Positions 1 through 11,978 of a stretch of 64,000 nucleotides of DNA are shown in pieces. A model generated the notes under the pieces. That model made no database searches. It was given only the letters and a program-made list of their open reading frames with translations, and was not told where the DNA came from. Position 1 is the stretch's first letter. The number at the start of each line of letters is the position of its first letter. Origin of the DNA: Pseudomicrostroma phylloplanum (Eukaryota > Basidiomycota > Exobasidiomycetes > Microstromatales). Location: contig BCHS01000003.1 in assembly GCA_039545275.1 (NCBI GenBank), forward strand, positions 682,001-746,000, written 5' to 3'. Made by a program: the position numbers and the translations under genes.

Positions 1-2200
1 GACCGCTGACCGAAGAGCATTCCAGATGAACCAAGTCAGAAGGACCTTGTTCGTCTGATCCTTTTCCGTCGTATCGCGGAGGCAGCTCAGGAGAAAGAGG
101 AGAGGGTTTGAGGGCACCTGCCCCGGGCTTTACGCTGCTGCTGAGCCCACTGAGCCCTTGGTCATCCACGTCGGTCGACTGAAGCCCACGGAGGATCTGT
201 CGATCGCTCTCTTCCATGACAGCGTCGTAGGCGTCGAGGAACTGAGATGCATGCTGCAGCTTGTTCGAGTCTGGAACGTCAGCCGCATCGTGGCATTCGA
301 TGCAGATTGAGAAGCCATTGGGGTTGGCTTTGCGTGCGGACTCATCGTCGCTCATGCTGAGCGAGGACAGAGAGCCACAGTCATCGTCGCCCCGAACCAG
401 AGGAACGTCGGCGGAGCAGCCCAGCCAGACATTGTCATCGATGGCAGTCGCAGTGGTCAAGCGCTGCATCTCTTCGCGCTCTCGGTCGACAAAGTCCACC
501 CGGTCGTGGGGAACGCCATGGCGGTCAATGGCAATCAGATGAGGGAAGTGCTCGAACGCGTCGAATGCTTCCGTCACTACGAAGACATTGTATCGCAGTC
601 CACCAAGTTTTCGCTCGAGTCGGTTCTCCCAACAGGTCTCTTGAGCTTCCCTGAACCACTTCGCAAGAGTGACAGCCCCTTCATGGATGCCGGTAGGACA
701 ATAGACGACAATGTCGGAGATCGTAGCGTATTTTGCAGCCTGGATCTTGAAGTTGCGCAGATTGACACCAGGGTTCTGAGGAGGCGAGAAGAACGAAGCG
801 GTCTCTACCATGACGCAATCGCTTTGCTGCAAGGCAGCGGGCATGGCAGCGGGGCTGACGTGAAAGGTCTTGTTCGTCTTCCTGTTCAACATGAGAGGTG
901 GCACGACAATCTCGTATGGGTATAGAGACGAGTTGAGGATGCACTTGTCAGGCTGAGGGTTGTATGAGTTCGACATGGTTCGACGGTGCCCTTTGCCACT
1001 GTCGTGCATCGACTCGCTTGCGAGACTGGTAGCGAAACTGGTTTGCGACTCGGAGCGAGAATCGTCGTCGTCGTCGTCATCGTCATAGCTATCGGAGAAG
1101 AAGGAGTGACCACCAGACTGCTCAGACGAGCCCAACGAGGATGTAAAGGAAGCATTGGAGGCGAATGTTCCAAGACCAAAGCTTGCCAGACCACTGGCGC
1201 CATTGCCGGTGGTCGTCTGAGTGGAGTTTCCGTTGTCGTTGTTGCCCTCGCCTTCTTCACCACTTGATCGTCGACTACCGTTGCCGCCGCTAGAGGACGA
1301 AGACGAAGAGGTAGGATCGATAGACTTGTCGTCATAGCAGTGTCCAGAGGAGGAAGCAGCTCGAGAGCCAGCCATAGAGTGTCCGTTGCTGCTTTCGACG
1401 CCAGACATTGCGAAGCGATTGTCCTTGGTGGAGCCCGAGGCTGACTTGCGTCGACGCTGCTCTTGCTGATGTTGCTTGATCATCTGAGCTTGCTGAGCCG
1501 GTGTTGGCAAATCAGCTCGAACGACGGTCAAACCTCGGTAGTTGGGGGCGGGCTGGCCAGAGAGAGGAGCACGGAAGAATGTGTTCTGGGCGACGTTGTC
1601 TCCGTCTACCCCATGGAGAAAGGGAAAGACGACGGAGTGTGGCACATCGAGCGCATTGTATCGAGCATGGACCTGTGCGAACTGGGCAGCAGTCATCGCC
1701 CTGATGGGCGGTGCATCGTCGCTAGCAAAGATCTGTGGCAGACCGTCCTGTTCGATGCAAGTGCAGAGCGCGGGCTGGTCATCGATGATGGGATACTGTT
1801 CAATGTCGTCGTACTGTAGTCCCCACGTCTGAGCGTTGGATTGTTGCGAGTACGGGGGAATGAGCTCCATGAAATCGGCCTCATGACTGCCATCGCCAAC
1901 CAAGGAAGCGTATGAGGCTGCCTCGAGATCACCGGCATTGACTCCATCAGCAGCAGTCAACCGAGGAGTCGTTGCTTGTGGATGCTCATTGGTCTGACTT
2001 TGAGCGTCCAGCTTGGCTTGAATCTCTTGCAGGAGTCGAGGGTCAGACGCATATTGGCGGCTGCCAGCCTGACTGGTGCCTTCTTGCTCCTGTGGGACCT
2101 GCACAGATACAATCGTCGAAGAGCATTGACCGTCTCTACTGGCCAGGGGGTGAAGCGATACACTGGTTGCTGGGTGCTGGGCAGCCATACTGGTAGCCAT
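1..2200 (-). CDS. Pps1-like dual-specificity phosphatase, N-terminal part (runs off left edge)
   Basis: One uninterrupted reading frame of 733 codons runs from the ATG at 2200 to the window edge. An in-frame TAA at 2257 with no intervening ATG fixes the start, or it could be the second Met at 2188. The N-terminal third is Gln/Ser-rich. Next comes a block with FPFLHGVDGDN followed by a P-x-Y-RGLTVV stretch, which I associate with the N-terminus of fungal Pps1-type dual-specificity phosphatases. A Ser/Gly/Asp low-complexity linker follows, then a second conserved-looking block (NSSLYPYEIVVPPLML, later SDIVVYCPTGIHEGAV) that may be a degenerate rhodanese/phosphatase-like fold. The Cys-x5-Arg catalytic loop is not in the visible part and would lie beyond the left edge. 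Pps1 proteins act on Tyr/Ser/Thr phosphoproteins in cell-cycle control. The family assignment rests on remembered motif similarity. That the gene is real and coding is much more certain. Confidence 0.55.
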   Translation of the reverse strand, partial: MATSMAAQHPATSVSLHPLASRDGQCSSTIVSVQVPQEQEGTSQAGSRQYASDPRLLQEIQAKLDAQSQTNEHPQATTPRLTAADGVNAGDLEAASYASLVGDGSHEADFMELIPPYSQQSNAQTWGLQYDDIEQYPIIDDQPALCTCIEQDGLPQIFASDDAPPIRAMTAAQFAQVHARYNALDVPHSVVFPFLHGVDGDNVAQNTFFRAPLSGQPAPNYRGLTVVRADLPTPAQQAQMIKQHQQEQRRRKSASGSTKDNRFAMSGVESSNGHSMAGSRAASSSGHCYDDKSIDPTSSSSSSSGGNGSRRSSGEEGEGNNDNGNSTQTTTGNGASGLASFGLGTFASNASFTSSLGSSEQSGGHSFFSDSYDDDDDDDDSRSESQTSFATSLASESMHDSGKGHRRTMSNSYNPQPDKCILNSSLYPYEIVVPPLMLNRKTNKTFHVSPAAMPAALQQSDCVMVETASFFSPPQNPGVNLRNFKIQAAKYATISDIVVYCPTGIHEGAVTLAKWFREAQETCWENRLERKLGGLRYNVFVVTEAFDAFEHFPHLIAIDRHGVPHDRVDFVDREREEMQRLTTATAIDDNVWLGCSADVPLVRGDDDCGSLSSLSMSDDESARKANPNGFSICIECHDAADVPDSNKLQHASQFLDAYDAVMEESDRQILRGLQSTDVDDQGLSGLSSSVKPGAGALKPSPLSPELPPRYDGKGSDEQGPSDLVHLECSSVSG

Positions 2201-4501
2201 TGGACTTCGATAGGGGGGAGCCGTACAGAGGCAAAAGGACGGGGGAATTTGCCGTTACCGTCGCCGTTGTGAGCGGGCAAGTCAAGGAATGTATGCGTTA
2301 GGGTCGATGATCAGTAGGGGACGTAACGAGGGTAGAAGGAGAGGACGAGGAGGGGGCGTGAAGACTTGGCAGAGCAGAGGAGGTCCTCGGTGCCGTGACT
2401 GTAGCGAGAAAGGCAGAAGGCGTAGGCCAAGCGCGGAGCAGAGTTGGCCCTCTTTGCCTTTTGCTATCGGAGCGGGCGGAGGTGGGGTCGCTTGCACGGC
2501 GGCAGGGCGTTCGTTCGTCACAATTGCGAGTGCTGCCGAGGGTCGACGGCTACACAGCAAGGGGTCGTGGCAGAGGCGGAAGCAGGACGCCCTCGATGCA
2601 CTAAAGATCAAGTCCGGTGCGAGGGGCTTCAGGGGGCTCCACGGTCGCGGGTGATCAGACGGGTGCACAGAGTAAGGGTGTCGAGCCCTCAGTCGATGAA
2701 GGAGGGGACGACTTCTGCTGAAGCACTGGACGGCGTCTGGACCTCAGATGTGCTCGGTCCTGGTGATCGGTAGTCGTGGGGGCGCTCAACTCGCGCTAGA
2801 GGAGCGAAATTCGTGCGGATCGTGATGGGACGAGACAGGGGCGGGATGGGAGGCGGCGGCGGATAGAAAGGCCAGAGCAACAGAGGGCGTATTAAGGGAT
2901 CTCTAGACGAGGATGTTGATGGCGGCGGTGAGGACGTTCGATGAAGGAGAGGAAAGGCAGGTGGGTAGAAAGAGAGGGAGGAAGAGATACAAGGAGGAAG
3001 ACCCGCCTGTTTCATCATTCACACTGCAAAGCTATGGCCGTGTGTCGAGAGAAAGGGGGGGCCGTGAGGGGAATGGTAGGGGGGAAGCTCCACTGGCCCA
3101 GGTGCAGGCACGCTCCGTCGGCTGCCTGGCTGCCTGCCTCCCCTTGCTGCCTTGCCTTCACGCGGGGCGGCGATGCACATAGCCAGTCGGCACGCCGCCA
3201 GCCACGCGCCCAAACCACGAGGGCCAGCCAAGGGGCCACGCGAGGGCTGCTTCGATCGGAGATGGCAGCCGGGGCGGAGATGTGCGGCGGCTTTGTCCCA
3301 ATGGGGAGACGATTGATCGCCGTGCTCCTGGGGTGCCTGGACGGGGCCCGCACGACTCCTCACAAGCCCCTACTTCCTGCTCCCCCTTTGAGCGGGCAGA
3401 CTCCGGCGGAGTCGCATGATCCCCGCCAACTTCACATGGCGACCAGATTCATGGTGTGGCAGACCCCGCTCTTGCGCAAGGATGCCTCATCCCTTGTTCG
3501 CCGGCAGGCAGCAAGGGGCAACTTGGACACGCTCGACGACGAAGAAAGAAAGAGAAAAAAGGCGTGGCTAAGGGAAGCACAAACAAAGTTCACCGTCACA
3601 GATGGCTCGCAGCTTGCGTGCGAAACAATTTGCAGATCAGACTATCACAGTCACGGTGACATCAAGGAGGTCACTGCTCGGTATCTTTTCATGACAAACG
3701 CTTGCCTGCCAGGCACCCACAGACAGAAAGACACAAGAATTTGATCAAGCATCTTGAGGGACATGAAGCTGCACGCCGACTGAGCACAGCACCGGAGACG
3801 GGCGTACGAGTGGGTCCACGGCCACACGCACAGATTCTAGTGACCGGGACAAACCCTCTCTCGCTCCCCTCCTACCTCCTTTGATGCAAAACGACGTGCC
3901 GTGTGAAGTAACGGCCCTTGCCTCTCCGGTGACACAGGCATCGATCGAGCCCATTCATCCCTCACATCCCACTGTCCGCCGTGCCAAGCCGATACGCCGC
4001 TTGAGCCCTTTGCCTTCTCGAACCTCCTCCCCCTGACCCCTGACCCTCCACCCCGTCGGCCTGGGCTCCCCATATGCAGGGCAGCTTCGGGGGAAAGCAC
4101 AGCAAAGCCACTGACTTCACGCTCTTCTTGCCCTCCGTACAGTACACGCGTATGGAGCTCAAGGCTCACTGGCACCCGTTCGGCCAGGGCAACGGCACAG
4201 CGCGGCATTGCGGCGTTTAAGCCGTCGCGATAGGGAATGAAACCCGCCGATGTGAGACATCGAGCGAAAAGATGCCGATGGCAGCGGTGTCCTCCGCAAA
4301 TGACGACAATTGCGAAGATCGCCTTCATACTACCCGCCATCGTCGGCTCGGCGCTTTTACGAAGCTCAGCGATCGCTCAGCACAGCTGCAGGTACAAATG
4401 GGATTGCACTGCATGGCTCTTCAGTCTTTGTGTGGTGGTAGAGATGGGCCAGGGTATATGCGGTGATGTCTAGTGTACAGTTACAGGCCTCTCGTCTAGC
4501 C
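2201..4501. other. Long non-coding stretch: promoter/5' leader of the Pps1-like gene
   Basis: About 2.3 kb without a convincing gene. The proximal part (about 2290-3000) is purine-rich on the plus strand, meaning pyrimidine-rich in the sense of the minus-strand gene, as expected for a fungal promoter or 5' leader. The open frames here are Arg/Ala/Gly-rich, lack domains and overlap one another. A spliced 5' UTR is possible but I could not define one. Confidence 0.5.
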
Positions 4502-6106
4502 TCAGCCCTCGCTCGCAGCATTGTATCCGTCTCTCTCCTCTAGAAACTCTAAATAAGCCAACCCAACCGTGATCCAAAAGCTGACGTCGATGCCCAGCGC
4601 CCTCACCGCTTCCTCCTGGAAGACGAAGCGGCCGTGCGTCTTGCTGTTCCACAATGACCAGCCGTCTTGATCCTCGTATCGCATCACCTCCACTGAGCGG
4701 TCTTCTCCTCCTCGTGCAGCAGAAGACGAGTCAGAGTTGGGCACATCGATCCATCGGACAGAGAAGGACTTGGCTGTGTCAAAGGCTAGAGGGGGCCGGA
4801 TTGGCTCGGGCACCAGGCTCCACACCCACCTAGCCCAGCCCAGCCGATGTGATCCTTCTGAGACTCTTCCTGGAGCAAGCCGATCGGCAGGTTGATGCCG
4901 TGGTCTTGTCCGGGCCGAAGCTGCGCCGTCCACGAGCAAAAAGTAGCACTCCGTCGGTTGAAGGGCCCTTTGCGACACCGGGTGCGCTCCAGGCGAACCA
5001 CTCGTCGGAGGTCGGGCGAGGGGAGGCTCCTGTCCATGAGTGGGTTTGGGTTTTACTAGTGTGTGTGTGCTGGCTCCATCCAGTGGTGTCCTGCTCGTCT
5101 CATCTGCCTTGGACCAATCTGACGAGTACACTGCCCTTGTACCAGGAGTCTGAGACCTTGCTGTCGCGTCTGCTAGTACTCCTGCCACCAGCCCAGCTGC
5201 TGAGCGTTTGCGGGAGTGTGTTCCATTGGGCTGCAGGGCATATGAGACGGAAGACACTCTGGCTGTGTGACCCTGAAGTGACCTGTCTTGAGCCACATCC
5301 GAAGATGGGAGCGTGCTGTCTACATCCACTGCGATGAAGTCTTGACCGTCTGCAATATCTGCTTGCGTGGAAGTGGTGGATTGTATCCGAATTGTTTCGG
5401 CCTTGACAACCTCCACTACGTCTTGAATGTCTGACAGGCAGCGACTCATTGAGGCCTCATCAATCCGCGTTCGCATGCTGAAAGTAAGGGGTGTGCTGGT
5501 GGGATCTCGAACCCCGGTTGCCGTAGCTACGTATTCTGGGCGAGCAGGACGGAGAGGGATGGTGAAGCCGGGTGGCAGAAGAGGCGATCGGATGTGAAGA
5601 TACCATCTGCTTAACGAGTGTATGAGGGTAAGTTGAACGCTCTGATGAGGTACGAGTGCGCTGCCTGACTGCCGCTAACATATCACTCACCCTTTCACCG
5701 GCCTGTGGATGGTCCATGACGCCTGCCCTGTCGCTGCATTGACTACGATGTCCATAATCTCGTCATTTGCTGTCAATTCCCTCTGCCTGAACCAGAGCGG
5801 TCTAGGCTGCACGGACGCTCCCTGCTTCTGTCCGTGGCCAGGGTAGCTAAAGCTTGTATGGGCATGGTGTGATCCTTCTGGGTCTTCCGTAACCTGAAGA
5901 CGAAGGTCTGAGACGGACTCTGTCGCCGTGTGTACCAGATAAGAGGTGATGCGCGGCACGGCGTCGCCAACGGCAGTGTGATTCTCGCTTGTTGTCTGTG
6001 AAGCGAGTGTTGGTCTCGAGGAAGTGTTGGGATTCCCTCGGGGTGGGTAGGATGTCCGCGACGGTGAGACTGCAGGGTCACCCGCTGGTAGAACAGCAGC
6101 CGTCAT
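4502..6106 (-). CDS. Hypothetical two-exon protein, divergent from MIP1
   Basis: Model: exon 1 6106-5691, intron 5690-5478 (donor GTGAGT, acceptor TTTCAG), exon 2 5477-4502, giving 463 aa in frame. The start is the Met at 6106; the frame is open further upstream to a Met at 6220, so the start is not certain. No family is recognised with confidence. The conserved-looking parts are a segment near the exon junction (EIMDIVVNAATGQASW, then RTRIDEASMSRCL), a middle segment ECYFLLVDG, and a C-terminal segment ending in a hydrophobic helix (ALGIDVSFWITVGLAYLEF). The alternation of strand-like segments with one final buried helix loosely recalls Tubby-like C-terminal or DUF6593-type fungal proteins, but this is only a guess. 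Its start lies about 290 bp from the MIP1 start, so the two probably share a promoter region. Confidence 0.6.
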
Positions 6107-6396
6107 CGCCGGGCGGACAGGATAAGTGAAGTGACTGTTGTATTGACAAAGATGATGCTCAGTACGGTGGGATGGGACGAGGTAACTGAATGACCGGATC
6201 AGGGGCCGAAGAACAAACACCCCGGTCCGGAAATAGAGCTGCGAGACGCGAGATGCGGAGCTGCAATGTCATTCACATCGGCGCTCGTACCAGGCCGAGC
6301 GAGGTCAGCCAAGTCCTTCCCTCTATATTGGCGCATCGATCTGACTGGCTCCTTCCTCGTTTCATCTGCTCCGACTCTTCTCGCCCTCGCTGGCTC

Positions 6397-9300
6397 ATGG
6401 CCTCGAGAGCCTCACTGAGGCCATGGCTCTACACACGCTTGACCTCCGTATCATCCTCATGTTCTGCAGATCGGCCCTCCATCCGCTCAGCCGTGTCCTC
6501 CGTTCGCACTCGGCGGTCATGGGCAGACTCGCCTCGGGCAGGCCCATCCAACTATGCGGTGTCCGGTAGTCGTAGGAGCACCTCTTCCACCGCTACGGAA
6601 TCATCAAGACACGGTCACCAGTCTGGGACCGACATCGCATATCACGACAGTCTCAGAAGGGCAGCAAGAGCACCACCATCTCGCCCGCCCAACCAGCAAG
6701 CAGGTCGGCCAACCACTTCTGCAGCGGAGGGGCCCGAAGAGGGTAAGTCCAACCCGTCTTTGTCTGTTGCTCACTGTGCTCTGCGGATGCTGATGTCGTC
6801 TTTTGTGTCCTACACATCTTAGCACCTCGCAATCCTCTTGGAGTCCAGCTGTTAGCGCCTGGCTTCTCGGCTCAGATCTTCCCTCCGACATCTGACCCTC
6901 CTCCGCCTCTCCATTCACACGCTGTATCGCTCTTGCACGCTCATCTGGCAGCCCATGGCTTGTCTCCGTCACAGGGCTCTAAGCTCAAGTCTACGGACTT
7001 TCCGCTGCCACCGCTGCAAGGCAGAGATTTGGGAGAGCACTTTTGGAATCTAGGCAGAGAGGGAGCTCAGCCATGGCTTAGCCTCTCGGAGGATCTGGCC
7101 CGGGCTCCGCTCCTTGAGCCTCCAAGTGAGCTAGCACCGAATCAAGATAGGATGGCAGAAGTCGATGATGATGGCCGGCCGTCGCCCTCTCACTGGATCT
7201 CAATGGACGCCTCTCTACGAGCGATGATGGACCCACGAGCTGCACAGTGGCTTCGCTGCTCAGGCTGGACCAGGTACCCAGTGTTGACCTCTGCGGACGG
7301 GAAGGATTCGGTACTGGGGGAAGGAGAAGCAGTACCTCACCCCGACCCGGATGATGGCGCCTTGGTGTTTGATGTCGAGACAATGGTCACAGCCGGGCCG
7401 TACTCTGTCATGGCGTGCGCTGCAGGCCCCAAGGCTTGGTACGCTTGGATCAGCCCCTGGCTGCTGGGAGAGACTGAGCGCAAGGATCAGCTCATACCTT
7501 TCGGAGGAGACGGAAAGGAAAGACTTCTCGTGGGTCACAACGTCAGCTACGATCGCGCAAGAATTCGGGACGAGTACCAGCTGCGTCAGTCAAATATACG
7601 CTTTCTCGACACACTGTCGCTCCACGTCGCCGTCAGGGGGATGTCATCACCCCAACGGCCCGCCTGGATACAGCATCGCAAGAATCGTGCACAAAAGGCT
7701 GCAGAGAAGCTTCTCAACGATCAGCAGCTACGAGACGAGCAGAGACAGGAGCTTCTGAAGCTCCTGGGCGGTGAGGAAGTCGACGCAACCGGACTAGGCA
7801 GCTTGGGTGATCTAGGTCTGGACCTCGAAGCTCTTTGGGACATGCATTCCCCGACTGACTCAGATATGCCATTGCCCGTGTCAGACGACGGAGAGATCAC
7901 AAGTTTCAAAGATAGCAACCTTGGCTCCACAGGGCAGCTGCAGTGGCAAGACATCAGCTCAACAAATTCACTGGCCGATGTCGCATCCTTGTACTGCGAT
8001 ATACAGCTCCCGAAAGAGCTGCGCAACATCTTCGTCGATGCCAAGGATAGGCGCGAAATCCTTGACGAACTGAACAACCTGCTTAACTACTGTGCCAGAG
8101 ACGTTTCCGTCACGCATGCTGTGTTCTCAAAAGTCCTGCCAGCCTTTAGGGAAACATGTCCTCACCCCGCCACTTTTGCTGGTGTCTTAGCTCTTGGCAG
8201 CCCTATCTTGCCTGTCGACGATGAATGGATTCAGTATCAAGAGAGGTGTCAGCAGAAGTACGAAGACGCTCTGAAAGGGGTCAGAATCGCTCTCGTTGAG
8301 CTGGCCGAGGGACTGCGAACGACACACGCGGCGAGATGCGACGAGGGACACTCCGAATGGTGGAAATCGGATCCTTGGCTTTCCCAGCTCGATTGGATAC
8401 CCAAGAAGCCCAAGAAAGTGAAGCTTGCCTCCAATGAAGATGAAGATGAGTCGGGGAAGGTACCTCGATGGTATCGTGATCTCGTCCTCGGATCTCGACC
8501 TCCTTCGACGGCACAAGGCACCGCTGCTAAGATACTACTGCTGACACTAGATGGCCAGCCAATCAGCAAGCACGATGGGAAGTGGCTGGCAGGTACGGAG
8601 CCGCTGCCGTCAATGCCCACCAGCAAGCAATTTCTCTTGAGCGAGGTAGGGAGGAAAGTACGGTCAGATCTGGGACACGCGGGTGAAGCTGTTCTGACGG
8701 CTGTTCGCGAGAAGCTTCCCAAGGCCCAAGTCTCGGAAAGACTTTGCGCAGCAGCTGACCTGGTTCTCACTCAGGCCGGCTCAGACGGTCCTCTCAGGAG
8801 AAAGTTGACAGCTCTGGATTGGACAAATGTCGATCCTCCTGTAGCGGAAGACGAGGCGAGCGCGACATCCGGCAGCGATGAAGTCACCTGGCCCAAGTGG
8901 TATTGGGACCTTTTCAAATCTGCGACCGGTTTGCTTGAGCTGACGATCCGGACCAAGATTGCCCCGCTTCTGCTCAAGGTCTCTTGGCGAGGCTGTCCTC
9001 TCTACCACAGCCGAGAGCATGGATGGATCTATCAGCATCGAATAGCTGAGAACTCAGAATTTTCAACTCGTCAGAAGCCACTTGCCTTTAAGCATGAAGC
9101 AGATACAGCGCTCCGGGATATGGTGACAGATGTCACCGCTGACGACTCTGTACAGTTTTACAAGGTCCCTCATTCGGCTGGCGACGATGCAAACGTAGGA
9201 AGCCCTTTCAGCAAGAGCTTCGTCGGCTACTTCGAAGACCAAACGCTCCGTAGTGAGCACCCTGATGCAATGGGAAAACAGACTGCCAAGGACGCTCTGG

Positions 9301-11978
9301 AGTTGAACGCTCAATGTAGCTATTGGGTCGGTGTGAGAGACCGTGTAGCTAATCAAATGGTCGTATGGGAGGGTGAAGGCGACTCAGCTATGGGCATCAA
9401 GCCGGGCACTAGTGGAATGAGAACCGGAGAAGCCGAGGCGGCCAGGCGAAAGGGGCTTATCCTGCCTCAGATCATCACGATGGGCACCATCACACGTCGC
9501 GCTATTGAAAAGACGTGGCTGACAGCCTCGAACGCCAAGAAGAACCGGGTCGGGTCGGAGCTCAAGGCAATGGTCAAGGCCCCTCCTGGATGGGTCATTG
9601 TGGGCGCTGATGTAGACTCTGAGGAGCTCTGGATCTGTTCGGTCATGGGCGACGCACAATTTGGCCTCCATGGGGCAACAGCCGTCGGTTGGATGACTCT
9701 AGAGGGCACGAAGTCTGCGGGAACGGATCTTCACAGCAAGACAGCTAGCATTCTAGGTACCAGCCGTAACCAAGCCAAGATATTCAACTACTCCCGCATC
9801 TATGGTGCCGGCATTCGTCACGCCACTCAACTACTGCTCAAGGCCAACCCCGCAATGCTCAGAGAAGAGGCCACACGACTCGCGAAGGCGCTCTACGCTA
9901 CGACAAAGGGCAACAACACACACTCTGCCGACAGCTTCGGGCGCAAATTCTGGTTCGGCGGGACGGAGAGCTTCGTCTTCAACAAGCTCGAAGATGTGGC
10001 GTTGAGTGAGAGGCCTCGAACTCCGGCGCTGGACTGTGGGATCACAGCTGCACTGTCACGCAAGTTCTTGCCCAAAACGCAGTTCGGCAACGGTCGATTT
10101 GGTGAGGACTTCATGCCCAGTCGCATCAATTGGGTTGTTCAATCAAGCGGTGTAGACTACCTACACCTCCTAGTGACCTCCATGAATCACCTGTGTAAAC
10201 ATTACGACATCGGGGCAAGGTTTATGTTGAGTGTTCACGATGAAGTGCGCTACCTCGCCCAGGAGAAGGACGCCCACCGAGCAGCATTGGCTTTGCAAAT
10301 TGCAAATCTCTGGACCCGCGCTATGTTCGCTTACAAGCTTCAGATGGAAGATCTGCCCGAGGGCGTTGCGTGGTTTGCCCAAGTGGACGTCGACAAAGTC
10401 TTGCGGAAAGAGGTCGACGATCCTTGTGTCACTCCGAGCCAGCCTGAGCCTATCCCTCATGGCAAAGCGTACGAAATCGCTCAAACGCTAGAGCACACTC
10501 ATGGAGGGTCACTTTACAAGGACGGCAGACCTATGGGCACAGAGGGACGCAGGGCTGGCTTAGAGACAGAAGCCTATCCCCCTTACGTCCCCTCGGACCA
10601 GAAGCACCGTTCTCTGGGCGAACGAGGCATGCTCTTCCTTCAAGCTCAGGCATCTGCCGATATCCATGAGATCCGTGCCCTGGAGCGTCGAGCACAGGGC
10701 ATGGAGACGAGGTCAGCGGAAAGCGGCGATGTCATGAGGCCTAGTCAGGCAGATCTTGAGGACATGGGTTCGAAGAGAAGTGGCAAATCAGAGGCCAAAC
10801 AACGACCGTACCAGAAGAAAGGACGCAGCGGAGTCCCTCGGAGGTCCAATGCGCCTCTGCAACCGACGTCAAGGGCCAACGTTGGTCGAAAAGAAGGCCC
10901 TTCTGCTCAGCTGGCACACGTCTCAGTGAGACACTCATCAACAAATGCCCACGAGGTCGTTGCGAGCTCTCTTCTGGAACTTGCGCGCGAGATTCCGGTA
11001 CGGAGACGAGCGCCGGTTACTGTGGAACACAGCGGTCGTTACTGGGATCTGCCCGGCTACTCTAGCTACATCCGGTGGCATCTTTACCGTCAGCTGCTCC
11101 GCAACTACCCAAGAGACTATGTCCGCCATCTGAGACGGGCCATTCGTAGCCGATTCAGGAGACTGAAGGGCCCGGACACCTCTGCAGCGGCTGCCTTGCG
11201 TAACATCGAGCGTGGTGAGGCGCTTCTGAGAATCTTCAAAGCTGCCAATGCCGGAGAGGACGAGGCCTGGGATGCACTGAAAAAGTTGACTGTTGAACGA
11301 GAAGAGCGGTATCGTCTCTTCAAGGAGGGCTTGGCAAGGTCTGCCGCCAAGCGGACTCGACGGCGCCCGCACATCCTCACTGGGTCTCTCTTGCGTCCAC
11401 ATCACTCTCACGGGCCTCTGCTGCGCGTCAAACCTCCTCAGCCTAAGATCTCAATGATGATTCGTAGACGACGCTTTGCGCGCACGAGCCGCATCCATCG
11501 TGGCTATGAGCTCTGGGCAGAGAAGGAGATGTTGGTAGACGAAGGCACTTTCTACAAGGGCCTGCTATCTCATGTCCTTGAACCGCCAAAGCGTAAGCAG
11601 GAGAAGGTAGAAGCAAGTAAACCTCCTCGACGGGCAGGTCGACCGGTCTACAAGTCGCGGCCAGAGCAGCGGGCGGATCAGGCAGCTGCGAAGAAGAGAC
11701 GGGTCGCTGAGCAGGAGAAGCGGGCGCACCTCCTCAACGATCTGAACAAGTTCGGACCGGGCTTCACCTGGCACGGTCCGATCATGGACTGGCATCGCCA
11801 GCAGAATGAGTCTTTCAGGCGCGATGAGGAGAGGGCCAATGCTCAGTTCACGCCGGAGATGTTGATGAGGGCAAAGGCGGCTAGGCGGACTCGTCTTGCC
11901 TACTTAACCATGAGGGCGGAGAAGCGGAGGCAGCACAAGGCAGCAGGGAAAAGCACGGCGAAGAAAGCTTCGAAGTAG
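6397..11978 (+). CDS. MIP1: Mitochondrial DNA polymerase gamma (Mip1) with a C-terminal LYR-motif domain
   Basis: Exon 1 6397-6742, intron 6743-6822 (GTAAGT...TTAG), exon 2 6823-11978; 1833 aa. The Met at 6397 opens an Arg/Ser-rich, acid-free leader typical of a mitochondrial presequence. After the junction comes NPLGVQLLAPGFSAQIFP, the usual Mip1 N-terminus. The 3'-5' exonuclease is present: Exo I FDVETM near residue 298, Exo II VGHNVSYDRAR, Exo III YCARDVSVTH. The family A polymerase core is complete: motif A VGADVDSEELW, motif B DLHSKTA plus RNQAKIFNYSRIYG near 1080-1100, and motif C VHDEV near 1251. The enzyme replicates mitochondrial DNA. The protein is far longer than a typical fungal Mip1 (about 1250 aa). 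The frame continues through a basic linker into a second module with LYR at residues 1536-1538 (11082-11090), followed by an R-x2-IR-x2-F pattern and a very basic tail. This module resembles LYR 'Cup1-like' fungal proteins. Confidence 0.93.

Noticed and set aside
2941..3744. Plus-strand open frame of 267 codons
   Set aside because: Composition is Arg/Ala/Gly-rich low complexity with no domain, several other frames overlap it, and it lies in the upstream region of the Pps1-like gene. GC-rich DNA often gives such frames.
5490..5530. tRNA T-arm-like sequence (minus strand GGGGTTCGAGATCCC) in the intron of the gene at 4502-6106
   Set aside because: No matching acceptor stem, D-arm or anticodon arm is found at the right distance, and the T-loop breaks the consensus at its last base.
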